DNA of 64,000 nt from Shimia biformata (GTDB lineage Bacteria; Pseudomonadota; Alphaproteobacteria; Rhodobacterales; Rhodobacteraceae): contig NZ_JAFEJK010000002.1 in the NCBI RefSeq assembly GCF_016888515.1, positions 129,868-193,867 on the forward strand, given 5' to 3'. The position numbers and the translations under genes are program-made. Below the pieces are notes generated by a model that did no database searches, was not told the origin of the DNA, and saw nothing but the letters and a program-made list of their open reading frames with translations. Shown in pieces: positions 41,882 through 51,043 of this stretch. The number at the start of each line of letters is the position of its first letter. The stretch's first letter is position 1.

Positions 41882-42859
41882 CTACTGCCCGATTTGCGTG
41901 ATCGAATGCACCGAGGGTCCGACCAGAATGATCAGAAGCGGCGGCACCGTCAGCATCATTGTGGCAAGTGTCATCTTGGTTGGCAACTTGTTTGCGGCCT
42001 CTTCGGCCCGCATCACGCGCTTGTCGCGCATCTCACCGGCATAGACCCGCAACGCCTCGGCAATCGACGTACCAAAGGCGGCAGACTGGATCATCACGGT
42101 TGTGAACGAGGCCACGTCCGGCACGCCGCAGCGTTCGCCCATGTCGCCAAGCACCTGTGCCTTGTCCTTGCCGGCCTTCATCTCGTAGCTGACGATCTCG
42201 AACTCGTCGGCGAGCGACGGGTAAGAGGCGCGCAGTTCGCGGGCGACGCGGACGATCGACTGGTCCAGGGACTGACCCGCCTCGACGCAGACAAGAAGCA
42301 TGTCCAGCGCGTCGGGGAAGCCCTGGGTGATTTCTTCCTTGCGGGTCTCGACCCGGCGAGTGACCCAGTATTTGGGCAGGAAATACCCCGCCGCACCCGG
42401 CCCCAGAACCCACATCAGCGTATCCTGCGTGGTGGCGCCTTCGGTGCCTTTAACAAAGACGAAATAGAACACGCCCAGGATCAGACCGCCAATCCCCAGC
42501 GCCATCTGCGCAAGATAGAAGGCGCGCACCGCGTCACGGCTTTGATAACCGGCCTGCATCAGCTTCAGCTTGATACCGGCCAGTTCCTCTTCCGATTTCG
42601 GTTCGAGGAAGGCCTTGTATTTCGCCAGTTTCTCATTGGCAGACGCGCGGCGCAGCTTTTCCTTGCGCTCGGCTTTCTGGGCGCGCTTGTTGACCTTGCC
42701 TTCGCGCGCGTCCTTGAGTTTTTGCAGCGGATCATCGCGTTCCTTGAGCATCAAGGGAATGGTGATCAGGATCAGCAGGATCCCGAGCATGCCGACAACG
42801 ATCAGCGGGCCGAAAGGACCAAGCAGGCCGGTCAGGAAATCGAAAACACTTCCGAGCAT
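41882..42859 (-). CDS. tadC: Tad pilus inner-membrane protein TadC (T2SS F domain)
   Basis: 325 aa with an N-terminal membrane helix (FGPLIVVGMLGILLILITIPLML), a charged cytoplasmic stretch and the T2SSF domain (DALDMLLVCVEAGQSLDQSI, then EIVSYEMKAGKDKAQVLGDM) ending in a membrane helix. Forms the inner-membrane platform with TadB. Gap of 14 bp from tadB. Confidence 0.92.
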   Translation of the reverse strand: MLGSVFDFLTGLLGPFGPLIVVGMLGILLILITIPLMLKERDDPLQKLKDAREGKVNKRAQKAERKEKLRRASANEKLAKYKAFLEPKSEEELAGIKLKLMQAGYQSRDAVRAFYLAQMALGIGGLILGVFYFVFVKGTEGATTQDTLMWVLGPGAAGYFLPKYWVTRRVETRKEEITQGFPDALDMLLVCVEAGQSLDQSIVRVARELRASYPSLADEFEIVSYEMKAGKDKAQVLGDMGERCGVPDVASFTTVMIQSAAFGTSIAEALRVYAGEMRDKRVMRAEEAANKLPTKMTLATMMLTVPPLLIILVGPSVHSITQIGQ

Positions 42860-42873
42860 GGGTTGGCTCCTTT

Positions 42874-43842
42874 TTAAACCTTGATGTTGGTCAGCATGCG
42901 CATGACGAAGAGGTTGGCCGCCAGGAACACCGCCACCGCGATACAGGCGGGGATGAACAGGGCGTGGTCCTTGACCTCGTCATAGTAATGCGGATCGCCG
43001 ACGTTGATCACGATCAGCGCGCCGACCGGGAAGCCCGACAGGAACTTGCCTGACCATTTCGCTTCGGCGGTGATCGCCTTGACCCGGCGGAACAGGCGGA
43101 AGCGGGCGCGGATCACCTTGGACAGACCTTCAAGGATCTCGGCCAGGTTACCACCGGATTGCTGCTGGATGGTCACGGCGACAGCAAGGAAGCGCAAATC
43201 CTGCATGTCGAGCCGTTCGGCCATGTCCTTCAGCGCCTCGCCGACATCGCGGCCATATGCGGCCTCGTCCGCGATCATGCCGAACTCGGTTGCCAGCGGG
43301 TCGTCGACCTCGCGTGCGACGACCTGGATCGCCGAGGAAAACGGGTGACCGACGCGCAACGAGCGCACCATGAGTTCGATGGCATCGGGCAGCTGTTCCT
43401 CGATCATCGAAAGGCGTTTGCCGGCCTTGTGGCTGACCCAGAAATAGACACCGCCTACACCCATGCCGACCGACATGATGGCGTTCATAGTGGGGGTGGA
43501 CTGGGTGCCGATGGTCAGGCCGATGAAGGCAAAGACCGACAGGCCGACCATGATCATAATCAGCTGTTGCGGCGTGAAAGCAATCGCGGCTTTCTGCGCC
43601 TTGGACGCAAGGAGCGAGTAAAGCGGGATCGACCGCGCCTTGCCATGCTGGGCCATTTCCTTGCGGAGCTGTTCCAGCACGTCTTCGCGCTTGGCCCCCT
43701 TGTCGAGCATCTCGAGCCGGCGGTTGACTTTGTTGTTCAGGCTGATCGAACGGCCGAAGACGGTCAGGTAGACACCCTCGACCAGGACGACGACGCCGAT
43801 GAAGATCATGCCATAGATGATGAGTTCTGGGCTGAAAGGCAT
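42874..43842 (-). CDS. tadB: Tad pilus inner-membrane protein TadB (T2SS F domain)
   Basis: 322 aa. N-terminal helix IIYGMIFIGVVVLVEGVYLTV, central membrane segments, and the T2SSF motif LPDAIELMVRSLRVGHPFSSAIQ with QQQSGGNLAEILEGLSKVIR. It pairs with TadC to convert CpaF ATP hydrolysis into pilus extrusion. Six bp downstream of cpaF. Confidence 0.93.
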   Translation of the reverse strand: MPFSPELIIYGMIFIGVVVLVEGVYLTVFGRSISLNNKVNRRLEMLDKGAKREDVLEQLRKEMAQHGKARSIPLYSLLASKAQKAAIAFTPQQLIMIMVGLSVFAFIGLTIGTQSTPTMNAIMSVGMGVGGVYFWVSHKAGKRLSMIEEQLPDAIELMVRSLRVGHPFSSAIQVVAREVDDPLATEFGMIADEAAYGRDVGEALKDMAERLDMQDLRFLAVAVTIQQQSGGNLAEILEGLSKVIRARFRLFRRVKAITAEAKWSGKFLSGFPVGALIVINVGDPHYYDEVKDHALFIPACIAVAVFLAANLFVMRMLTNIKV

Positions 43843-43848
43843 AACTGT

Positions 43849-45321
43849 TTACCCCACTGTGGGTTCATAGATGGACGGCGGCAGGTCGTAACCCCACATG
43901 CGGAACCGCTCGGAATAGTGGCTGCGGACGCCGGTTGCCGTAAAATGTCCGACGATCTTGTTGTCCGGCGTGATGCCGGTGCGCTGGAAGCGGAACACTT
44001 CCTGCATCGAGATGACGTCGCCTTCCATGCCGGTGATCTCGGTGATCGAGGTCATCCGGCGCGAGCCGTCCTGCAGGCGCGATGCCTGCACGATCAGGTT
44101 CACAGCCGAGGCGATCTGACTGCGCACGGCTTTGATCGGCATCTCAATCCCGGCCATGGCGATCATGTTTTCAAGACGGCTGACCCCGTCGCGGGCACTG
44201 TTGGCGTGGATCGTGGTCATCGACCCGTCGTGGCCGGTGTTCATGGCCTGCAACATGTCGATCACCTCTTCGCCGCGCGTCTCGCCGACGATGATGCGGT
44301 CGGGGCGCATCCGCAGGGCGTTTTTCAGACAGTCGCGGGGCGATACCTCGCCTTTGCCTTCGACGTTCGGTGGGCGGCTTTCCATCCGGCCCACGTGGGT
44401 CTGTTGCAGTTGAAGTTCGGCCGTATCCTCGATGGTCAGGATGCGTTCGGCATTGTCGATGAAGGACGATAGCGCGTTCAGCGTGGTCGTCTTACCGGAA
44501 CCCGTCCCGCCCGACACGATCACGTTCAGCCGGGTGGCGACGGCGGCCTGGAGATAGGCGGCCATTTCCTCGGTAAAGGCGCCAAACTGCACCAGGTCGT
44601 CGATGCCCAGCTTGTCCTTTTTGAACTTACGGATCGAGACCAGAGAGCCATCGACGGCAATCGGCGGCACCATGGCGTTGAAACGCGAGCCGTCCTGAAG
44701 ACGGGCGTCGACATAGGGATTGGATTCATCGACCCGCCGACCCACGGCCGAGACGATCTTGTCGATGATCCTGAGAAGGTGCTTTTCGTCCTTGAAGGTG
44801 ATGTCGCTCAGTTGCAGCTTGCCGTTACGTTCAACGAAGATCTGCTGCGGACCGTTCACCAGGATATCCGAGACGGTTTCATCCTTCAAAAGCGCCTCAA
44901 GCGGACCAAGGCCCGTCACCTCGTCATAGAGGTCCTGGTTCAGCGCGGTGCGTTCCTCTCGGTTGAGGACGATGGCCTTTTCCTGAAGCACCTCGCCGGC
45001 AATGGCGCTGATTTCGGCGCGCAACTCGGATTCGCTGGCGTGTTCCAGCGCGGAGAGGTTGAGGTTGTCCAGCAGTTCCCGGTGCAGCTCGAGCTTGATC
45101 TCGGACAGCCGCTCCTTGCGCTTGCGCTCTTTGTCGGCGGCATTGGCCTGGGCCGCTGTGGTCGGCATCGGCTTGCGCAGAATGCGTTTTTCGACCGGAG
45201 CGGCCTCTGCCTCGGGGATCGGGGCGGGGGCGGGTTTTGCGTTCTTTGCCGGACGACCTGCACGCTGGGTATCGGCCAGGGCAGGTTTCGCGGGTTCGTT
45301 CTTTTTGTATCTTGAGAACAT
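43849..45321 (-). CDS. cpaF: Tad pilus assembly ATPase CpaF/TadA
   Basis: 490 aa PilT/VirB11-like secretion ATPase. A charged N-terminal extension is followed by the N-terminal domain ([28 protein letters not shown]) and the RecA-like core with Walker [10 protein letters not shown], Asp box [10 protein letters not shown], Walker [17 protein letters not shown] and the His box [14 protein letters not shown]. It powers Flp pilus polymerisation. Confidence 0.95.
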   Translation of the reverse strand: MFSRYKKNEPAKPALADTQRAGRPAKNAKPAPAPIPEAEAAPVEKRILRKPMPTTAAQANAADKERKRKERLSEIKLELHRELLDNLNLSALEHASESELRAEISAIAGEVLQEKAIVLNREERTALNQDLYDEVTGLGPLEALLKDETVSDILVNGPQQIFVERNGKLQLSDITFKDEKHLLRIIDKIVSAVGRRVDESNPYVDARLQDGSRFNAMVPPIAVDGSLVSIRKFKKDKLGIDDLVQFGAFTEEMAAYLQAAVATRLNVIVSGGTGSGKTTTLNALSSFIDNAERILTIEDTAELQLQQTHVGRMESRPPNVEGKGEVSPRDCLKNALRMRPDRIIVGETRGEEVIDMLQAMNTGHDGSMTTIHANSARDGVSRLENMIAMAGIEMPIKAVRSQIASAVNLIVQASRLQDGSRRMTSITEITGMEGDVISMQEVFRFQRTGITPDNKIVGHFTATGVRSHYSERFRMWGYDLPPSIYEPTVG

Positions 45322-45344
45322 CGGATGTGCCTCTACTCGTTATG

Positions 45345-46589
45345 TCACGCGGCCTTGGGGTCGGCCTGGTCCAGTTCGTAAAGCCCCTGGGCCAGCTTCT
45401 GGATTTCCTTGCGCAGGGGGTTCTTGCCGGCTGCTTCGGCAAGGGTCTGGCCGTGATCCCCCGTCTGGGCGATCTGCTTGCCGCCGTCGGGCAATTGCAC
45501 GTCGATCGAGATATCCAGCGACTCGGCCAGCCGCTTGACCCGCGACTTGCCCGAAAGATCGGTGAACTTCGGTGCCCGGTTCAGCACGTAGCGCAGTTTC
45601 TCAAAGGGCAGGTCTTCGGCCTGAAGCGCACGTTTCAGACGCAGCGCGTTCTGGGCCGAGCGCATGTCAATCTCGAGCGTGGCGAAATAGACATGTGCCG
45701 CGTGCAGCACGGTTTCCGACCATTGAACAAGCGTCGAAGGCATATCGACGATCACGAAGTCGAAATGCCTGCGTGCGGTTTCCAGCACCTTCTCGATGTC
45801 CTCGGGCGAGATCATGTCGAGCGGGATGATGTCGGGCGGCGCGGTCAGGACGTTGAGCTTGTCCTCATAGGATTGCAGCGCCTGGCCAAAGCTTTCGCTG
45901 TCCATGCTGTCGGTGTCCGACAAGAGTTCGAACGCGGCCTCGCGGCGCTGCAAATCGAGATAGGTCGAGACGCTGCCGAACTGCAGGTCGAGATCAAGGA
46001 TGCAGACAGATGGCGCATCGTCCTTCGAGATATTGGCCAGTTCCCAGGCCAGGTTTACCGCCAGCGTGGTCGCGCCGGTGCCCCCCGCCAGTCCGTGGAC
46101 TGCGATCAGCACGCCCTCGCGGGATTGCTCGCCGCTTTTGAGCGCCACCGTCTGGACTTCTTCTGCAGGCGGGGCCGTTCTGCGGTCGCGGATGCGTTGA
46201 ATCACCGCCTGCAGTTCGCCCGGCGGCAAGGGGTAGGGGATAAACTCGTCCGCACCGTGGCGCAGCAGCTTGTGCAGCGAAGCCGGGGTCACGTCCTCGG
46301 CCACCAGAACTGTCGAAATCTCGCGGGATTTGGCCGCCGTGATGATCTCCATCAGGCTGTCCAGGTTTTCCTCGTCCAGATCGTCGATTGCCAGCGCAAT
46401 GAATTCCAACCCGCTTGCGTCGGGCTGGTCAATGAACTGCATAATGTCGGAAAATCCGAGGTCGCCCCACTTCTCGTCAAGCGCCTCTTCCATATCGACG
46501 ATCAAAAGCTCGAAATTCTCGATGTCACGGCACACCGTGCAAGCGAGAATCGGGCTCAGGTCCCCATCAGTCGTCGCGTCACTCGTCAT
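45345..46589 (-). CDS. cpaE: Tad pilus localisation protein CpaE/TadZ (MinD/ParA-like)
   Basis: 414 aa. An N-terminal receiver-like domain (residues 1-130) precedes a MinD/ParA-like core. The P-loop position reads LAGGTGATTLAVNLAW, so the usual deviant Walker A lysine (KGGxG) is an alanine here, as in some TadZ proteins. VIVDMPSTL is the Walker B-type strand. Start ATG 46589 with GAGG close by. Positions the Tad machine at the pole. Confidence 0.9.
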   Translation of the reverse strand: MTSDATTDGDLSPILACTVCRDIENFELLIVDMEEALDEKWGDLGFSDIMQFIDQPDASGLEFIALAIDDLDEENLDSLMEIITAAKSREISTVLVAEDVTPASLHKLLRHGADEFIPYPLPPGELQAVIQRIRDRRTAPPAEEVQTVALKSGEQSREGVLIAVHGLAGGTGATTLAVNLAWELANISKDDAPSVCILDLDLQFGSVSTYLDLQRREAAFELLSDTDSMDSESFGQALQSYEDKLNVLTAPPDIIPLDMISPEDIEKVLETARRHFDFVIVDMPSTLVQWSETVLHAAHVYFATLEIDMRSAQNALRLKRALQAEDLPFEKLRYVLNRAPKFTDLSGKSRVKRLAESLDISIDVQLPDGGKQIAQTGDHGQTLAEAAGKNPLRKEIQKLAQGLYELDQADPKAA

Positions 46590-46786
46590 CAGCCTCAAGT
46601 CCTTCTTTACCGGGCTGCGGGTCACGTCCGACGGGATGCGGCACATACTCGCCGCGTCGGTTCGAGACCCGCAGTGCATCCGAAATCACACCGGACGCAC
46701 TTTGCCCTTTGGAAAGACTATTCAGGTCAACTTAGGCAACATTGGGGCTAAATAATCGAAATTGTGCGGAATCTGGAAGCGACGCG

Positions 46787-47452
46787 TCAGCTGTCGGTCC
46801 CGAAGTCGGTGCCGCTGATCCCAGAGGTTCCCTGTGCCGGAATCGCACTGTTGATGTATTCGCGATAGATCACCTCGGCATATTTGCCGTCCATGATGGT
46901 CGGGTGACGTTTCACGAAGCCCGAGACCTCGGTCACGGTGCGCCGGTTGCGGCGTTCGCGGTCCGGGGTGGCGACAACCGGTTGGGTTTCGCCGAAGGAG
47001 ACCATTGCCTCTAGCCGCGAGCGGCTGATGCCGCGTGCCGCGAAGTAAGAGACCACGGCCTGCGCACGGCGCAGACCAAGGCCTTTGTTATAGGCTGCGG
47101 TCCCGACTGCGTCGGTGTGGCCGTAGACACGGAAGCGCACTTCCGGGAATTGGCGGATGAAATCGGCCTGCTGGTCGAGAATCGCCCGCGCCTCGGCGTC
47201 GATCACGGTCGAGTTGAAGGCGAAGTTGATCGTGTCGTTGACTTCGGCGTTGAAGCGTTCAGCCAGGACGATGGCGTATTCCTTTTCGCCCGTCTGAAGG
47301 GCGAGGTTGTTCATCGTCGAGGGCCCAAGCTGGGATGCGACATTGTCGGTGCCCGCTTCGACGAAGTAGGACTGGTGGCCGGCTTCATAGCCGCAGCCGC
47401 CCAAGAGCGTGGCAGCCGCCAGCGATGTCAAAAGGATTTGTTTCATGGTCAT
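46787..47452 (-). CDS. OmpA-family lipoprotein in the Tad locus (CpaD position)
   Basis: 221 aa. Lipobox LLGGC near residue 20, then an OmpA peptidoglycan-binding domain (INFAFNSTVIDAEARAIL, VYGHTDAVGTAAYNKGLGLRRAQAV). It occupies the place between secretin and CpaE where CpaD lies in Caulobacter. It probably anchors the secretin to peptidoglycan. The start is 47452 or 47446. It is separated by 9 bp from cpaC and by 197 bp of apparently non-coding DNA from cpaE. Confidence 0.87.
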   Translation of the reverse strand: MTMKQILLTSLAAATLLGGCGYEAGHQSYFVEAGTDNVASQLGPSTMNNLALQTGEKEYAIVLAERFNAEVNDTINFAFNSTVIDAEARAILDQQADFIRQFPEVRFRVYGHTDAVGTAAYNKGLGLRRAQAVVSYFAARGISRSRLEAMVSFGETQPVVATPDRERRNRRTVTEVSGFVKRHPTIMDGKYAEVIYREYINSAIPAQGTSGISGTDFGTDS

Positions 47453-47461
47453 CGCCTTTCC

Positions 47462-48862
47462 TTAATCCATCACGTAGCCGTAAGAGCCGCTGAAGTCCTG
47501 CTTGGCCACTTCGGCTGCCGCCCCTTTGGGGGCATCCTTGGCCGAGCTTGCGACGCGACCGTAAAGGAACAGTTCGCTTTCGCTGGGCGGCCGAATCCGG
47601 TCGGTGGGCAGGGCCAGAGCCTCGCCACGGGTCGGGGTCACCAGATGCGCGGTGACGATGATGACCAGTTCCGACTGGTTGCGCTGGAAGTCGGCGCTGC
47701 GGAACAGGGCCCCGAGGACGGGGATGTCGCCGAGCCACGGCACCTGCGCGTTGTTGTCAAGGAAGTCGTCTTGCAAAAGTCCTGCAATTGCAAAGCTTTC
47801 GCCATCTCGAAGCTCAACCGTGGTCGAGGTCTCGCGGCGACGGAAGGCGTTGATGGTGAACGTCCCGTCGGAGTAGGAGTTGGCGCTGTCGATCGCCGAA
47901 ACTGCTGCTTCCAGTTCCAGGTTGATCAGGTCGCCATCCACCACGCGGGGGATGAAGTTCAGTTCGACACCAAACGGTTTGAATTCGATTGTCACGCTGC
48001 CCAGTTCGCCCGAAACCGGGACCGGGTATTCGCCACCGGCGAGGAATTTCGCTTCCTGGCCGGACAGTGCGGTCAGGTTCGGCTCGGCCAGGGTGCGGAC
48101 GATGCCTTTTTCTTCCAGCGCCTCAAGGATGATGCCCAGTTCAAGCGACCCCAGGCCGAATTCCAGAACCGCGGCACCGGCGGCGCCCGACGAGATGGCA
48201 ACCGGGTTGCCAAGGCCGTTCGACCCTTCGAGCCAGGTGCCGGTTTCGATGGCGACACCGCCGCCCGACGCGGCAAACGAGGTGCCAAGCTGCTTCGAAA
48301 CCGCACGCTGCATTTCCGAGAAGCGAACTTTCAGCATGACCTGCTGAACCCCGCCCACCGACATCAGGTTCGACACGCGTTCCGGTGCGTAGCGTTCGGC
48401 AAGATCCAGAGCGCGTTGCAGTTTTTGAGGGCTCGAGACGGTGCCCGACAGGACGATGCCGTCATTGGCGGTGCGCACCTCGATCCGCTCTTTGGGCAGG
48501 ATCTGGCGCAGGCGCTCTTTGAACTCGGCGATATCCGGTGCGACGCGGACTTCGACATTCGTGATCAGTTTGCCGGCGGCATCCAGAAGGGTCAGCGTCG
48601 TTGTCCCCGGCGATTTCCCCAGCACGTAAATAGTGCGGTCCGACAGCGACGAGATGTCTGCAATCAGCGGGTTGGCGATACTGAGCTCGGCGAAGGGCTC
48701 TTCGCTTTCCACGACCACGGCGCGGTTCATCGCGACGCCCAGAGTGGAAGAAGTGCCCGATTGCACGACCTTCAGGTTTTCGGCCGAAACCGATCCGCCA
48801 ATACCGGAAAAGGTGAGTGCGACCCCAACCAGTGCCGCACGGATTACATTCGAATATGTCAT
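47462..48862 (-). CDS. cpaC: Tad pilus outer-membrane secretin CpaC/RcpA
   Basis: 466 aa. Signal peptide ending GGSVSA, N-terminal pilus-secretin domain (SIANPLIADISSLSDRTIYV), BON-like part (TANDGIVLSGTVSSPQKLQRAL) and the secretin C-domain (ALSGQEAKFLAGGEYPVPV, ELVIIVTAHLVTP). It forms the outer-membrane pore for the pilus. Start ATG 48862 with AGGT upstream. A 203-bp gap with a hairpin separates it from cpaB. Confidence 0.93.
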   Translation of the reverse strand: MTYSNVIRAALVGVALTFSGIGGSVSAENLKVVQSGTSSTLGVAMNRAVVVESEEPFAELSIANPLIADISSLSDRTIYVLGKSPGTTTLTLLDAAGKLITNVEVRVAPDIAEFKERLRQILPKERIEVRTANDGIVLSGTVSSPQKLQRALDLAERYAPERVSNLMSVGGVQQVMLKVRFSEMQRAVSKQLGTSFAASGGGVAIETGTWLEGSNGLGNPVAISSGAAGAAVLEFGLGSLELGIILEALEEKGIVRTLAEPNLTALSGQEAKFLAGGEYPVPVSGELGSVTIEFKPFGVELNFIPRVVDGDLINLELEAAVSAIDSANSYSDGTFTINAFRRRETSTTVELRDGESFAIAGLLQDDFLDNNAQVPWLGDIPVLGALFRSADFQRNQSELVIIVTAHLVTPTRGEALALPTDRIRPPSESELFLYGRVASSAKDAPKGAAAEVAKQDFSGSYGYVMD

Positions 48863-49019
48863 TGTGACCTGCCTTTCGATCACGCCTCGTTCTCGGGTCT
48901 ATTGCCCGCACTTGAGCGCACTGTGCGCGAAAACCGGCTTTATTGCAACAATCAGTGGTTTTACGCTTGCTTTTTATGTGGATATCGGGCCACAGCGGGC
49001 TATTTGGCCGCAGAAAGCC

Positions 49020-49053
49020 AAAAAGGGCGCCGACACGCGGCGCCCCTTTTTTT
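49020..49053. terminator. Bidirectional terminator/attenuator between cpaB and cpaC
   Basis: AAAAA-GGGCGCCG-ACACG-CGGCGCCC-C-TTTTTTT. The 8-bp GC stem is flanked by A and T runs, so it can act on both strands. Within the reverse-strand Tad operon it would reduce read-through from cpaB into cpaC. Confidence 0.75.
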
Positions 49054-49065
49054 CATGGGTTTCGA

Positions 49066-49932
49066 TCAGTTCGTGCACGGGATCGGGATTTCGACCACCG
49101 TTCCCGCGCGGCGGGTGCGGATCGTGCATTCCCGCTTTTGCGGACCCTCTTGCGCGACCTCGATTTCCTCATCCGTGATCCCCAGAAGGCTTTTCTGGTC
49201 CACTTCGATCGCCTCGGCAATCGTGTCATCTTCGGCGCCGACAAGCGACAGCGACAGACGCCCGGTTGTCTGGGCCTGGGCCAGCGCCGCGACCTGTTGC
49301 GGCTTGACCGACACGGTCACGGTGCGCGCGATCGAGCCGTGTTCGACCTCGTCGCTGGCGGTCTGGTCGATCGCGATAAGGCTGACGCCCGCCTCGATCA
49401 GCTTGGTCACCTCGTCGGTGCCCAGTTCGCCGGACGAGCCGCGAACCTTGCCGGTCCAATAGACGTCGACACGGTCGCCGGGGCGCAGGAAGCCGGACAC
49501 GCCGCTGGCCACGTCAACCTTGATGGCAAAGGCGCGCATACCGCGTTCCAGCCGCGACGTGATGCCCGCATCCTCACCGGGTTTGGTCACCTTGATGGCC
49601 AGGATCGGTTCGTTCTTTTCCATCGCGCGCAGAACGACGCGATGTTCACCCTCTTTCCCAGAGAACAATGCTTCTTTCTTGGTAAACAGGCCCTCGGGCA
49701 TGGTGTTCTTGGGCCATTTGACCATTCGAACATCCTCGGGTTTCAGATCCTCGCCGTATTTGATGGCGCGGTTCATGACAAAAGCGTCGACGGTTTCGAT
49801 CGCCGGGGCGCGCTGGGCGCGTTCCTGCTCTAGGGCGGCCTGATAGCCCTGGATATAGTTCTGTGCCATGTATACGGCAAAACCTGCCAGTCCGAGGCCG
49901 ACCATGAGCACAACTGCAAAAATACTACGCAT
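49066..49932 (-). CDS. cpaB: Tad pilus assembly protein CpaB/RcpC
   Basis: 288 aa. N-terminal membrane anchor or signal (SIFAVVLMVGLGLAGFAVYM), SAF domain (MNRAIKYGEDLKPEDVRMVKWP) and the RcpC domain with RPGDRVDVYWTGK. Periplasmic component acting with the secretin. Start ATG 49932 with GGAAC upstream. It follows the second prepilin gene by 176 bp. Confidence 0.92.
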   Translation of the reverse strand: MRSIFAVVLMVGLGLAGFAVYMAQNYIQGYQAALEQERAQRAPAIETVDAFVMNRAIKYGEDLKPEDVRMVKWPKNTMPEGLFTKKEALFSGKEGEHRVVLRAMEKNEPILAIKVTKPGEDAGITSRLERGMRAFAIKVDVASGVSGFLRPGDRVDVYWTGKVRGSSGELGTDEVTKLIEAGVSLIAIDQTASDEVEHGSIARTVTVSVKPQQVAALAQAQTTGRLSLSLVGAEDDTIAEAIEVDQKSLLGITDEEIEVAQEGPQKRECTIRTRRAGTVVEIPIPCTN

Positions 49933-50108
49933 GGCAGTTCCTTTCTTGTTGGCGGCTGTCTACCGGACCTCCCGGCGCATCCGCACTTTTCCAAGGAACA
50001 GGATTGCTGAAGAAAGTGGCAAAATCAGGGAGTGCGCCGGAAGCTTCTGTGGCATTTCCCTGAAGATTGGTGTCGGCCCCGGTATTTGCTGGGCCGATGA
50101 AGGGTAAG

Positions 50109-50285
50109 TCAGTTCGCCGAATTGACGATGACGTTGCCGGTCGTGGTCGCAAGCGACACCGCTTCATCCTCGAACAGGCCGAAGGCAGCAACCGAAAGAA
50201 CAACAACCCCGGCAACGATGACGACCCAATCCACCGTGACGGCGCCGTCTTCATCCTTGCGGAAAATATGCAGGAATAAATGCAT
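50109..50285 (-). CDS. Flp-type prepilin (second)
   Basis: 58 aa. Starts MHLFLHIFRKDEDG, then the hydrophobic segment AVTVDWVVIVAGVVVLSVAAF that forms the pilin core, and a short polar tail ending VNSAN. The cleavage site after Gly14 is as in Flp pilins, but positions +5/+6 are Asp-Trp. About 210 bp downstream of the first pilin gene, with a terminator between, so expression may be separate or lower. Confidence 0.85.
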   Translation of the reverse strand: MHLFLHIFRKDEDGAVTVDWVVIVAGVVVLSVAAFGLFEDEAVSLATTTGNVIVNSAN

Positions 50286-50435
50286 GTCTCAATCTCCCAA
50301 GCGCCCCGGCCGGTCCTTGTGGCCTAATCGACCCGGACCGGAATTTGGCCCGGTGATCGACGTCGTCGTCCCATCCTGGCCGAAAAAAACCCAACAATTC
50401 GTTACCAACTCAGCAATCCCACCCGGGATTTTCTG

Positions 50436-50468
50436 AAAAAAGGGCCGCGCCAAGGATTGGCGCGGCCC
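50436..50468 (-). terminator. Terminator downstream of the major Flp prepilin gene
   Basis: 12-bp stem GGGCCGCGCCAA/TTGGCGCGGCCC with a tiny loop, followed on the reverse strand by TTTTTT. It starts 25 bp after the pilin stop and would let the pilin be made in excess of the downstream assembly genes. Confidence 0.88.
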
Positions 50469-50492
50469 CTTCTTGCGTCAGGCTAGGCCAGA

Positions 50493-50684
50493 TTACTGGC
50501 TGGCTGCGCTTGCGTCTTGGGTAGCGATCACGCCGGCTGCGGTTGCGGCCAGAGCTTCGGTGTTGTTTTCGATTGCAGTGTAAGCTGCAACGGCCAGGCC
50601 AACGACGGCTGCGGTCAGAACAACCCAGTCAACAGTCACGGCGCCGTTTTCGTCTTTGCGGAAGTTTTTGATGAACTTGATCAT
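50493..50684 (-). CDS. flp: Flp-type prepilin (first, probable major pilin)
   Basis: 63 aa. Leader MIKFIKNFRKDENG, cleavage predicted after Gly14, then AVTVDWVVLTAAVVGLAVAAY and a polar Ala-rich tail. Start ATG 50684 with a strong GGAGGG ribosome site, and a terminator directly follows, both consistent with a highly expressed pilin. Asp-Trp replaces the usual Glu-Tyr at +5/+6. Confidence 0.9.
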   Translation of the reverse strand: MIKFIKNFRKDENGAVTVDWVVLTAAVVGLAVAAYTAIENNTEALAATAAGVIATQDASAASQ

Positions 50685-51043
50685 TGTTAGTCCCTCCAGA
50701 GGATCAGTAGGTTTCAGTCTCAACCGCCTCGGGTCCTTGGTGGCCGCTCTCTCTCATTGGCCTGTTCCCGACTTGGTATGAGCTTATATAGCCCCTCGAT
50801 TGGGGCATGATTTGGGCGCGAATGGCACGATTTTCGAGACTCGGAGTTTTTTCTGCTGAAAAGTGTTAATGTGTTGATTAATAACGAAATTACTTGGTGA
50901 GAATTTTTCTGGCCACGGATTTTTGCCGATTTCGCGTGGTGATTTTGTCGAAATCGTCAGATTTCAGCGCCACAAAACTGGTGCCAGCGGCATTTTTCTG
51001 AGACAGTTGCAGCCGAACAAAAGCGGGAAATGGGGTCAGGGCA
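50685..51043. promoter_or_regulatory. 359-bp divergent intergenic region (flp promoter and transglycosylase promoter)
   Basis: No credible coding sequence. On the reverse strand TATATA (50785-50790) is a likely -10 element for flp, overlapped by the inverted repeat GCCCC-TCGATT-GGGGC (50791-50806), which could be an operator. The region 50860-50920 is AT-rich and probably holds the forward promoter. Confidence 0.5.

Noticed and set aside
50823-50838. Sigma-54-like TGGCAC upstream of flp
   Set aside because: The second half TTGCA is not found at the required spacing.
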